Both the position numbers and the translations under genes were made by a program. Positions 42,784 through 52,389 of a DNA stretch of 64,000 bases are shown here, in pieces (within the stretch, counting starts at the first letter, position 1; every line of letters starts with the position of its first letter). Location: the NCBI GenBank assembly GCA_011033025.1, contig WFMF01000239.1, positions 1 through 64,000 on the forward strand. Direction: 5' to 3'. The notes under the pieces are model-generated. The model worked only from the letters and a program-made list of their open reading frames with translations, was not told where the DNA came from and made no database searches. The stretch is from Beroe forskalii (lineage: Eukaryota > Ctenophora > Nuda > Beroida > Beroidae).

Positions 42784-45210
42784 ATGAAACCCAACAAAGA
42801 CCTGATTGTCTCCCAATTGTACAGCGTCCAGAAAAACGGTGATCAAATATGGCAGCCGTACGGCCCCATCGCTTGGTCCACGACCAATGTAGTAGTATTC
42901 CCATCCAGCACGGCCAACCACCGTAGCTTCCTCCATTTCTTCCACCCAGACACGCCCTGGGAGGTTTCCCTGAGTGCCACGCCCCACGCAGCCCTAATCA
43001 CGGGACTCAGGTTCGATGGAAAAGGTACGTTGTTGTGTGCTGTGGACGCCCAAAGTCGTGTGTCTATCTGGAAAATGCAGGGACATATCATCAACGAGTG
43101 GCAGGTCGTTAAGATTACAGATGCTGTGGATAGTTCGTGCGTTACAGTCGACACTCAACCGATTATTTGCTTTTCCTGGACTAACATAAACCAGAACTAT
43201 GTGAGGAAGGGCTGGAACGTCAAAGCTGAGGACGTATCATTGAACTGGACGGCTAAATTCACGAAAGTGGGTCCGAGTACGTTGCTGAAATCCAAGATTT
43301 TGGGCGTGAGTGTTATGTCCGTCTCAGCTCGGGGACTACTTTCTCTGCTTACTCCCGGTCAGAAAATCCGTACATCTTTCCTCCCCATAACGAACATGCA
43401 AGTTGCTGATATCCTAGTATCCCGATCAGAGGACCTAATCCACATAGCTACAGTGGACATGCAGAACACTCTTAGACTATATACCATAGAAGTGCAAAGT
43501 GTCAGCATTAAGTTCATCCTTTCACGTCTTGTCGAGTTGACGCCTAACAACCCTGACTCTAAAATCGTGTGTCTGAAGTTTGACAACTGTCTCTCGTCTG
43601 ACTCTGACTTCTTTGTTGCAATACAGGACATTGATGATAACGGTACTGTTGAGAAGTGGAAGTTCACCCAAACCGCAGTTCCCATTAACCGTGTCCTGAG
43701 CACTAACAACCCTGTCGCCGACTTAGCATGTAAACTCCACTGGGAGAAACAGCTGTTTACTAAACTACCTGCTCTCCCGCTCACACTAGATGTTCCGTTT
43801 CTTCCGTACTCCATGGCTACTTCATTAGATGCTAACAAGATTGGTAGGTTTATTGTTGTGGGGTGCCGTGACGAATCTCTGCAAGTTTTAGACAGGTACA
43901 CCCTGAATCACATAGAAACCATCACTCCTGAGCAGTTGAAAGGGGATGAGGAGGAAGAGGAAGAGACAAAATCGCGTTGGATGAAGAACATCAGCAGTTT
44001 CACTAACGTGGTCCTTTCCCCGGCTGCTTGTTGCTTAGCAACACTCACCCATGGGACCCTGTCTGTTTTCTCCTTCTGGAACAACGAGCTGGAAAGCGAA
44101 AGTGAAACTGTCTGGCTGTCGTCTGTCCTTGAACACTGCATTCTGAACAACTGGGCTCACTGGGAGATAATGTCTGTAGCAAACCGTCGAGAGGACATGT
44201 TATCACGACTTGAAAACACTCTCAATCGGTCATTTGACGCTCAGAACCCCGACATTCGGCAACTCTACTTCTCCCGCATGATGAGTGTAAAGATGATGCT
44301 CTACAAGTTACAACCCCAAACCAGCCACTGGCCCGGACAGCTGTGGAGTTCACTATTCCTGAACTGTCTCGCTGAGAAGTTCAAGAACTTGTTACCCGTT
44401 GAGGTTGTCAATAACTTCGTGTGTCCGGACATTGAGTTGAACAATCTGGTGGATTTGGTGGATCAGAAGCAGTTTAATCTGCCGGAGCAGGAACTGCTGG
44501 CCCAGCAAACCCTGTTCCAGTGGGTGCTGGACTACGCTCAGCTCATCTCTATCTGCGTTCTCCCTCCCAAGAGAACTTCCTCCACCAATAACTGGCAGAG
44601 TGTTGTGACGGACAGCAAAACGCTCAGCAATCTCAGGGAACTCCTGGGATACATCAAGATTTGGTCCACAATCCACCCCCGGTGCAGCCCGATTCTCTGC
44701 GGCTCCGAAAACTCCGACTTTTCCGCCATTTTCAAGACAATAACCATGTTAGTGAAGCAGTTCCCGTACAAAAACGACATACCAAACTCGGATTACGACA
44801 AAATCCAGCTCTTCCAGCAGAAACTAACGACCCTCCCACGGGTGGTGGTTTCAGCCCTCGCCGAATCCTCCGCAGCCAACTCCAGCCCTGGAGGACGGCA
44901 CTCTCCTGTCAGATACCACTACCAGTTCGAACCTAACTCCATCAAGTGCGCCCTCGCGCTGTGCGACCGACCCACCCTCCCGCTCGCTAAAGCTAACTCT
45001 GTCATCAACACCCGGGACCGGGACATGGTCCGTAACACGATCCTGAGCGCGCACTCCCTCCACACTCGACACGACTTTGTGAAGGAGTGTGTGGTGTGTG
45101 GGAGTGTGACGGTCATACACCCGCCTACCACGCACCTGGAGTGGTGGGGCAAGTGGAAACATGCATGTATCTGCGGGGGAGCATGGAAGAATCCCACTGT
45201 GTTGGGGTGA
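42784..45210 (+). CDS. MED16: Mediator complex subunit 16
   Basis: MED16 (TRAP95) is a tail-module subunit of Mediator that links activators to RNA polymerase II. A single uninterrupted frame of about 808 residues, close to the usual 800-880, starts at the ATG at 42,784 (MKPNKDLIVSQLYSVQ). The ATG just upstream at 42,777 is out of frame. The N-terminal half is a degenerate WD-type propeller with HTPW-like DTPWEVSLS, GLRFDGKGTLLCAVDAQSRV and ISFSW-like PIICFSWTN. The middle has VLDYAQLISICVLP and LRELLGYIKIWSTIHPRCSP. The C terminus has the zinc-binding-type cysteines CVVCGSV and CICGGAW, as in MED16 of other animals. A 37-base tandem repeat begins inside the last codons. Being intronless while neighbours are intron-rich suggests past intron loss or retroposition, but the frame is fully open. 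Confidence 0.93.
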   Translation: MKPNKDLIVSQLYSVQKNGDQIWQPYGPIAWSTTNVVVFPSSTANHRSFLHFFHPDTPWEVSLSATPHAALITGLRFDGKGTLLCAVDAQSRVSIWKMQGHIINEWQVVKITDAVDSSCVTVDTQPIICFSWTNINQNYVRKGWNVKAEDVSLNWTAKFTKVGPSTLLKSKILGVSVMSVSARGLLSLLTPGQKIRTSFLPITNMQVADILVSRSEDLIHIATVDMQNTLRLYTIEVQSVSIKFILSRLVELTPNNPDSKIVCLKFDNCLSSDSDFFVAIQDIDDNGTVEKWKFTQTAVPINRVLSTNNPVADLACKLHWEKQLFTKLPALPLTLDVPFLPYSMATSLDANKIGRFIVVGCRDESLQVLDRYTLNHIETITPEQLKGDEEEEEETKSRWMKNISSFTNVVLSPAACCLATLTHGTLSVFSFWNNELESESETVWLSSVLEHCILNNWAHWEIMSVANRREDMLSRLENTLNRSFDAQNPDIRQLYFSRMMSVKMMLYKLQPQTSHWPGQLWSSLFLNCLAEKFKNLLPVEVVNNFVCPDIELNNLVDLVDQKQFNLPEQELLAQQTLFQWVLDYAQLISICVLPPKRTSSTNNWQSVVTDSKTLSNLRELLGYIKIWSTIHPRCSPILCGSENSDFSAIFKTITMLVKQFPYKNDIPNSDYDKIQLFQQKLTTLPRVVVSALAESSAANSSPGGRHSPVRYHYQFEPNSIKCALALCDRPTLPLAKANSVINTRDRDMVRNTILSAHSLHTRHDFVKECVVCGSVTVIHPPTTHLEWWGKWKHACICGGAWKNPTVLG

Positions 45211-45297
45211 AAGGGGAGCTTGGAAGAATCCCACTGTGTTGGGGTGAAAGGGGAGCTTGGAAGAATCCCACCTGTGTTGGGGTGAAAGGGGGAGCCT
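45182..45297 (+). repeat. 37-base tandem repeat spanning the MED16 stop codon
   Basis: Three copies of the unit beginning TGGAAGAATCCCACTGTGTT and continuing GGGGTGAAAGGGGAGC. The first supplies the last codons (WKNPTVLG) and the TGA stop, and the other two are in the 3' UTR. The third copy has one extra C. Shifts in copy number would not alter the protein because the stop lies in the first unit. Confidence 0.85.
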
Positions 45298-46379
45298 GAT
45301 CAGGTTTGCATTTTACGTAATAAGGGGGGGTAAAAATCATTTTACCCCTTCCCCTCCCCAGTGAAGGGGGAGCCCTCCCCTCAGGTTTAAACAGCAGTCT
45401 CGGCGGGTTAAGGATCGCACTCAGGTTCACATAGTACGAAGTCGATTTTTGCCCCCCCTCATAATCACGTTAGATTAGTTTTATTCGTTTCCACAACCCT
45501 CCCAGTGGTTTTCTGTCCCCGTTTGATAAATTTCATAGTTTAATATGTTTATGTTTACACATGATCCTGGAAATAGAAAGGCCGTGAGCTGTCTTTGACA
45601 GTGAATCCTTACGTTTCAAGGTTAAATTGCTTGAATTTTAATTATTATCAGAAAGATAATACTTTAGATATTTTGATATTTGTGGTTGCTGAATTCTGAG
45701 AATGATTGCAAGGTGCACAATACATGCCGCTTACAAAGTAATTATTATTACTTGATAATTTCTCTTATCAGACTTAACTGTGTAAGAGATAAGATTTCGA
45801 GATAAGATGTCATAATTTGCTCATTCATTCGCATTCCTCATCGTGTTACCTTGTCAGTGATGTGCATATAATAGATTTTTATTTGACTGTTTTATTCACT
45901 GAATTGATTTCCCGCCATTGTGCGATTGTAAAACCCAAACCTGTCCAGTGGACACTGACATAAGCAGGCGTATCCAAGTCACCATTCCACCATCCTAAAC
46001 CCAGAAAATGACGTCACTAACTTAACTTTCCATCACTGTTACTGTGATCTGAATTCGGGTGTCTGGTTGCGCTACTGCTTAGAATTTACGGCTCAAATAT
46101 CCGTCACATGTGGCATGTTACATTGATTCTTCGAGCCAACAAAAACTCTTTCCATATTTCATGGGCTTTGATTCACCGGACTTTACATTTTTCGTAATAT
46201 ATATTTGCATTTTGAATTTGAATTTTTAAAATAGTACTTTAACTTATATATTTGAATGCATCTCCAACAGAGTTCATGTATGTTGATGGAAAGCCCTTTT
46301 AACAGATTCTAGATTTGACTTGGTGTTTTATCTTAACTGCAATCCTTCTGTAGATAGCTAAAGTTTATTACTGATCGAG
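45298..46379 (+). other. Spacer between MED16 and the cyclin-like gene
   Basis: No gene is supported here. The stretch begins with G- and C-runs (a GGGGTAAAAATCATTTTACC inverted pair near 45,327-45,350) and continues as AT-rich sequence with a TGACGTCA at about 46,009. The last few hundred bases should carry the promoter of the cyclin-like gene. Confidence 0.45.
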
Positions 46380-49089
46380 ATGCCCCTCACAAGAGCCAAC
46401 TCGAGAGCTGCAGCCGCCAATGTTAACGTGAGTGTATCTCGTCAGCGAGCATTATATCTTTCACTATAGAGTGCCTGTCGGTGTGTCGGCGTCCTTTTAG
46501 TCTGCCTTTTCTCATCCCTAACTTCCCACATCCCTTCCCAGTTCCCACCTCCTTTACTTCTCACATCCCTTCCCCCATCTCTTACTTCCCTCATCCCTTA
46601 CTTCCCTCATCCCTTACTTCCCTCATCCGTTACTTCCCTCATCCCTTACTTCCCTCATCCCTTATTTCCCACATCCCTCACTTCCCACATCCCTTCCCTC
46701 ATCCCGTACTTCCCACATCCCTTCCCCCATCCCTTATTTCCCCCATACCATACTTCCCTCATCCGTTACTTCCCCAATATTAAGATCTTTTTTTATAATT
46801 TATGTATCATTCACAGTATTAAGGGGGGGGGCCAACCCCCTCAAATTTGGTGGATATGAAAAATCGCCAATAGGGGGTTTAATTTTGGGGGGTTTTGGGG
46901 GGCTTAATTTTCAGTGTCAAAACAACCTTAACTGTGAAAAAAGGGACATATTTTTCCAAATGGTACCATTTTTGTTTCTGATTTTTGGCATCTTTTTCAA
47001 ATGGTACCTTTTTTGTTTCTGATTTTTTGCACCATTTCAAAATGGTACCATTTACGTTCGTGATTTTTGACCCCCTTTTTTCCAAATGGTACCATTTTTG
47101 TTTGTGATTTTTGGCACTTTTTTGAAATGGTACCATTTTTGTCTCCGGTTTTTGACACATTTTCCAGATGGTACCATTTTTGTTCGTGATTTTTGGTACT
47201 TTTTTGAAATGGTACCATTTTAGTTTCCGGTTTTTGACACATTTTCAAAATGGTACCGTTTTTGTTCATAATTTTTGGAACCTTTTTGAAATGGTACCAT
47301 TTTTGTTTCCGGTTTTTGACACATTTTCCAAATGGTACCATTTTTTGCATAATTTTTGGAACTGTTTTAAAATGGTACCATTTTTGTTTGTAATTTTTGG
47401 CACTTGTTTGAAATGTTCCGTTTTGTTCGTGATTTTTCACCTTTTTCCAAAAATGGTACCATTTTTCGTTTCTTATTTTGGCACCTTTTTAAAATGGTAC
47501 CGTTTTTGTTTCTGGTTTTCAGCCCTTAAATTAAATGGTACCAATTTTGTTTTTGATTTTTGGCATCATTTTCAATTGGTACCTTTTTCGTTTCTGATTT
47601 TACAGGCGTACCCTTTTGAAATGGTACCAAAATTGTGTCCGATTTTTTGCCCCTCTTCGAAATGGTACCTTTTTTGTTGGGGATTTTTGGCAATTTTTTC
47701 AAATGGTACCTTTTTTATTGCCTAATTTTGACCCATTTTAGACTCATTTTTGCTGTCGATAGGGGGTTTAATTTTGGGGGGTTTAATTTAACCCCCCGGT
47801 GGATATAAAAAATTGCCAATAGGGGGCTTAATTTTGGGGGGTTTTGGGGGGTTGGCCCCCCCCTATTAATTTTCATTTAAAAGCACTTGTTATTCGGAAT
47901 AATTAAAAGAGTTTATTATATAACGCCAAATAATTAAATGTTCGCACTTGCACTTCAATGAGTTATAATTCTTAAGTCCTGAGCTTGTTTACTTTTAAAT
48001 TGAAATCGCGATCCCACATCATTCTAGCATTTGAGATCATTTTGTAAGAATTAAGTTGGTTGTAGGGATGTACACTCAGCCATACTAAAATTAACGATTT
48101 TCGATAATCGGAAATCAAAGAAATTTAAGGAAAAAACTCTTTGAAAATCGAAATTTGAGGCTAAAAATTGCCAAAAATGCCGATTGAAATTTCGGCCGAC
48201 ATTATGCCCAGACCCTTTGTGGCTAACATTTTAAGACTATAATAATTCCGACTATATTTTTTTAAGGTATTTGCAATCGTTTATCATTGACAATGATCCA
48301 TGGAATAATTGATCTCAAAGTTCATGATAGGTGTCCTGAGTGAGGGATTCGTTCCCATCCACAGTAGCCCTGGCAACAGGGATCTCCCAGCGGGAGGTCC
48401 CGTGCTGGGGACTCTGTTTGGATCTCTTGTAGATCCATCCCCCGTTTAGTAGTAGTCCTAAGTGAGGTCGTGAGAAAGGAGATAGACTGCTTGTCACGTT
48501 CACCTCTCACCACCGATAATCCCACGCTCGTCAGCGCTTCCAGTAGTGTTTCTAGGAAAAGAAAATGTTAATTTTATCGAGCAGAAATAAAAATTGTACT
48601 GAGTGAATAATTTTATTTTGGTCGGACAGCAAATAAGACAGTCATTGACTGAGACTATTGTACTGAGACTATTCGTGTGATTGGGAAAGAACACGATTTA
48701 CAAACTCATACAGCGTTATACGATAAGCATTGAGCTGTGATATGATATTCATTACGGTCACAGAGTATGATTTTCTTAGAATAGACGCTTGAATTATTAA
48801 AATAATTTTAGGATCATATACTTATCTGGGGGTCCTTTCCACTGGTGACTTCAGTCAAAAATAACGGACTTGAGTCAAAAAATGTATGCAAATTTGCAAT
48901 AACCTTTTGACTCATCAGATTTTCTGACTCAAGTTCCCAGTTTCTGACTCGATCCCAGCTAACTCCTCCGTTTTCAGGCCAACAAGAGCGCGGTGGTCCC
49001 GACTGTCAGCAGGAAAAGGAGCATGGTTTCTCCCGGACCACACAAGCAGTGCTCCAAAAGGACTGCCCTGGGGGATATTACGAATCAAG
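46380..49089 (+). CDS. Cyclin-B-like N-terminal exons with destruction box (partial)
   Basis: Two exons, 46,380-46,427 (MPLTRANSRAAAANVN, good GTGAGT donor) and 48,978-49,089, join in phase. The second contains RTALGDITN, which fits the mitotic cyclin destruction box RxALGxIxN read by the anaphase-promoting complex, in the usual basic N-terminal setting. Cyclins A and B carry such a box some 30-50 residues in, as here. No exon encoding the cyclin box is visible on this strand up to the abnormal sequence at 52.4 kb. Either the rest lies beyond a long intron, it is lost in the poor-quality stretch, or this is a 5' gene fragment. The first intron (2.55 kb) holds two large tandem repeats and an antisense exon candidate. 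Confidence 0.55.
46490..46775 (+). repeat. Pyrimidine-rich minisatellite in the cyclin-like intron
   Basis: About 18 degenerate copies of a 15-17 base unit, CTTCCCTCATCCCTTA with variants in which TCATCC becomes ACATCC or CCATCC. The open frame across it is a Pro/Ser/Phe/His repeat and not a gene. Confidence 0.8.
46819..47868. mobile_element. 1 kb element: palindromic GGTACC minisatellite between inverted terminal repeats
   Basis: The left end reads ATTAAGGGGGGGGGCCAACC and the right end GGTTGGCCCCCCCCTATTAA-like, so the ends are inverted. Inside each end is a GGTGGATAT[G/A]AAAAA...GCCAATAGGGGG block followed by TTTAATTTTGGGGGGTTTTG; these blocks are direct copies. The interior is about 18 copies of a 41-45 base unit centred on AAATGGTACCATTTTTG, each with the KpnI palindrome GGTACC (46,962, 47,003, 47,044, 47,088 and on), plus TTTCTGATTTTTGGCAC-type filler. 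It is probably a non-autonomous foldback transposon or composite satellite. The long open frames on both strands are repeat translations. Confidence 0.65.
48315..48551 (-). CDS. Unassigned exon, antisense within the cyclin-like intron
   Basis: On the minus strand an acceptor (TTTTCCTAG) at 48,552 opens a frame reading TLLEALTSVGLSVVRGERDK. A second frame closes the block with GGWIYKRSKQSPQHGTSRWE and a stop after TQDTYHEL. Both halves look protein-like but are in different frames, so a one-base error or a short intron would be needed around 48,430-48,470. I do not recognise the family. It could be the last exon of a gene on this strand, but the nearest minus-strand gene upstream (49.7-50.7 kb) already ends in its own stop. 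Confidence 0.3.
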
Positions 49090-49738
49090 GTTTTATTTCG
49101 AAAGTGTATACTTTAAATTTATGATGTATTATCCAAAATTTTTCGCGTGACCGAAAAACTGAAAACATCCCCTGATTTTGGGTAAACTCATAATGACCTG
49201 TTTAGAGACAGTGAAATTATCGTCTGTATGAGATCACTGCGCCATGTTGCAGACGATTTGGTCCGCATTTCACGTTTTCTCAACTCCTGTACCCCTTGAG
49301 ATATCTATGTTAATTGTTAGCTGATATTGTAAATTTTAGCTGTCTGCATTTCTGAGGAAGTGGTACCCTGCAGGTTTCTCGCGCGAACTTCTCCAATACA
49401 CGCTGCACAATACCATCTCACTTTGAGAGATGCGCAGATACCTCCGAAACGAAGTCGAGGCGGTTGCACAGCTCGGAAAGTGAGAAAGTTATTACACTCG
49501 ATGGAATGTGGTATTTACGTTTCACATAGAACTGAGGGAGCTGAGAAATTTGGCTGAGAGCTGTTGGGTATTAGAAGATATACCGCTCGGAGAGTCTTAT
49601 GACTAAAGCATAATAAATGTTCAATATGATGTTTGTATAATGTATATACTCGGTGTTTTAAGAGTGCAGCAGTTGCATCCTATACATTCCAGATTCCAGT
49701 GTAAATCTTCCTTAAACTCGTTCCGTGCGTTCTGTTGT
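49090..49738. other. Spacer after the cyclin-like exons
   Basis: No exon with a cyclin box or other recognisable domain is found on either strand. A short CG-containing block near 49,375-49,470 is open in one frame but has no splice context. Confidence 0.45.
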
Positions 49739-50730
49739 TCACACACGTCCTTCAATCCTCTGCTTGTCTTCATCGGTGAAGTGGTAACAGGTATTCTTGT
49801 CTGCGTTTGTGAGAAAATGTGTGAGTTGAAAAATTGATATTGGAAAGGTCCTCATTTTACCTCTTATAAACCGTTTACTGGATGGCATATTCGCCACAGC
49901 GAGCCATGCAACTGTTGGAGTTGGGAAAAAGGAAACATTTCTCATTTCTTACTTTTCGTTTTTGTGAGCAGACACATTCCGGTGAGTTGACAGTTTCCGA
50001 TTTGACACTCAATCGAGCAAGAGTTAGTATCTTTGTTAACTGGGACTGTTGCATCAGTCACATTGGCACCCTTTACAGCCCTTTTTAATGAGTTACTAGC
50101 CCATGCAACACATGACACCAACACTCCTTCTTCACTGGTGCACTGTATCATGGGACGATCATCGCTATAATGCCACTTAAGTTTTGTCTCGAAGGTCTCG
50201 ACTGATTTTTTGAAGCAAATAGCTTTAGCCTGAAAGATTTGTAACCGCTAAACGCTGATTAAAATTTTATAGAATGTTTGAAGATTGACAGTCGATTTTC
50301 GAATTGAACAATTTTTAAAATAATGTGAAGCTGATTTTAGGGGAAACCAGTCCTTCCCAATAACGAAATTCAGATCAGTTGTTTAAAATATTAGCGTATA
50401 TAAAAGGAACTTGCTCAATTTTATTGAAGTATCTATTGGGAGGAATTAGACAATAAAACATGGTAGAGCGTACCTGAATCGGAGAATTAGAATCTCCTGC
50501 AAATGCCCACTCTAAGCAACCATTTGAACTTTTACTAACATCCCACTTAACCAAATACCATTTGATTAGGACGAAATCCTCCGGACATTCTGCTCTTGAA
50601 CGGTGACTGTTTCCTGACCAATCACTGGTAACTAATACGGCAATGTCAGACAACTTGACTGTGCCTGAGCGTCCTAGTGTGACCAAACAGCAAGGCACCA
50701 GTACTTAAATAGGACATAGACGGTCTTCAT
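49739..50730 (-). CDS. Secreted cysteine-containing protein of unknown family
   Basis: Four exons with matching phases: 50,474-50,730; 49,953-50,229; 49,861-49,911; 49,739-49,800 (stop TGA). The predicted product is about 210 residues. It starts MKTVYVL and has a hydrophobic signal segment (CCLVTLG), then about ten spaced cysteines (ECPEDF, GCLEW, AICFK, IQCTSEE, LVSCVAW, SCSIECQIGNC, TGMC, NTCYHF). The C terminus is charged (TDEDKQRIEGRV). The ATG frame is broken by about one base near 50,700-50,720, where the paralogue at 63,930 reads through; 5' flanks and start codons of the two are nearly identical. I do not recognise the family. A secreted, disulphide-bonded protein is the only supportable inference. 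Confidence 0.6.
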
Positions 50731-52389
50731 ATTTCGATAGGAAATGTTCAAGTTTAAACTGTAACGAATTTTCTAGTTGCTCAGTCGAATTTGAGCTTTC
50801 AGAGTGAGACACGGTTAATTTAAACCTGCGCTGGACCACGTGCCAAAATGAGTCTCATTAGCCTCAGAATGCATGCAAATATTCGCATAATGAATGCTAT
50901 TATTCTCAGGATGAGTGCTCTTCGCCCCTATTAGGGCGAGGAGCCATTGAGTTGCTGCTGTAAAATTCTAAAATAGGTTTATTCAGGTGGCGAAGAGTAA
51001 CGTCATTATTTTGGAAACAAATTGTGAATTGATGAGCTCATTCTGCCAATTTCTGTGAGAAACAAAGAGTTGGGGTTTTAGTGAAGTATTAACATTTTTA
51101 TGAGGAGGCATAACTTTCCTTTGTCGAGAGCAAAGTGAAGGTAAATTAACCCCTCCACCATCCGAGACGCTTGGAGAAAATTTATAGCATGATTTGGATG
51201 GGGCATATTTCGAGGAACGGGGATTTTGCAATACTAAGCATAATTTGAAAAGCTGCTCTCATCAAAAACTATGAATATTCCTAAGCAAATTAGGAAGGTT
51301 AGTCTGCTTAAATTGACAGAGAAGACTGTGTAATTAAGAAACGTTTCAAATGGACGCTGTTCAGTGTGCCCTGCATGAAAAATCTAAACGGATCAGCGTC
51401 ATATCAAGTTTTCATTCTAAACCTTGCTAATGATGTCACTGTGAAAGTTCCGAGAGACCCAGGCGAGAGGCAATCAAGTCTTTTGGAATAGGAATCCCCA
51501 CTATGGACTCTCGACAGGCTGAGATTCAAACGCAGGTCGCCAGAATTTTGAATTTAAATTGAGAACCACCAGGCGCATATTTGAATGTTAAATTACTGAG
51601 TAGAAGTTTGGTAAGGAAAGCCTGGTTTGAGCAGGAGACTTTTCTATACAGCCGAATGAGATGGTGTGTAGAATAGGGGATTTAACTCTATTAGGGGTTT
51701 AACTCTATTAGGGATTTAACTCTATTTAACTCCTGTTAACTTTATCAGAAATAAGACAAGTAGGGTGGTGACGAACAGCTAAAAAACGCCGTGTTTTTTT
51801 GGGGTGTACGACATTTGACATTTCATCCTACGACATTTCATCCCAGGACACTTCATATCCCGTTTCTGACCCTAACCATAACCCTAACCGTAACCGGAAC
51901 ACTAACTCTAACCCATACCCAGACCCTAACCTTCTCGTAGAGTTGACATATTGCGAGATTAAGTGTCTTGAGCTGATGCAGCGTCGTGAGATGTCCGTTC
52001 CCCGTTTCTTGTAGTATTTCAATGAAATTATCATTGATTATAGTCATACATTCGGAGAAGTTTATTGGTTTGAACATACAACTGACATGCTACTTTGTCA
52101 TATGACAAGGTGGGCGTCACTCACCATCCTATCGTCCTATTTCTGATAAATCAAGCTCTAATGAGCTTTATTTTCAACAAGTTATAAAGGAAGAAGCTAT
52201 CAATCACAGAAAACTGAAAAAGCCGGTCCCAAAAGCCCACTTTCACAGTTTTTGATGAAAATATACCAAAGTAAGCCATTTGAAATATTGTTTGACATAA
52301 TTCTGAAATACTAAATTACTTTCTATCCTTTGATTCAGGTGTTCTGTCCTTTCTTCACATGTGACGTATTCCATATTTCAGGAATAAAA
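50731..52389. other. Upstream region of the secreted-protein gene
   Basis: The first 60 bases (50,731-50,800) match the flank of the 63.93 kb paralogue and should contain the promoter. The rest shows no gene. Small tandem repeats occur at about 51,675-51,735 (GGGATTTAACTCTATTA, three or four copies) and 51,866-51,930, where degenerate CCCTAAC/ACCGTAACC-like units resemble decayed interstitial telomeric repeat (TTAGGG type). Confidence 0.5.

Noticed and set aside
43359..43901. 180-residue antisense frame inside MED16
   Set aside because: No domain, no splice context, and the sense frame is a conserved Mediator subunit.
46481..46783. 100-residue Pro/His/Phe-rich frame
   Set aside because: It is a translation of the CTTCCCTCATCCCTTA minisatellite.
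46879..47725. Long open frames of about 90-185 residues on both strands rich in MVPF/WYHF or KWYHL patterns
   Set aside because: They are translations of the 41-45 base GGTACC minisatellite; the same peptide words recur every unit and all frames stay open because the unit lacks stops.
46819..47868. Regularly spaced repeats resembling a CRISPR array
   Set aside because: Units are imperfect, contain no distinct unique spacers, lie in an animal intron and have transposon-like inverted ends.
51866..51930. Possible interstitial telomere repeat
   Set aside because: The CCCTAAC-like units are few and degenerate; there is no perfect run, so a telomere or fusion point is not supported.
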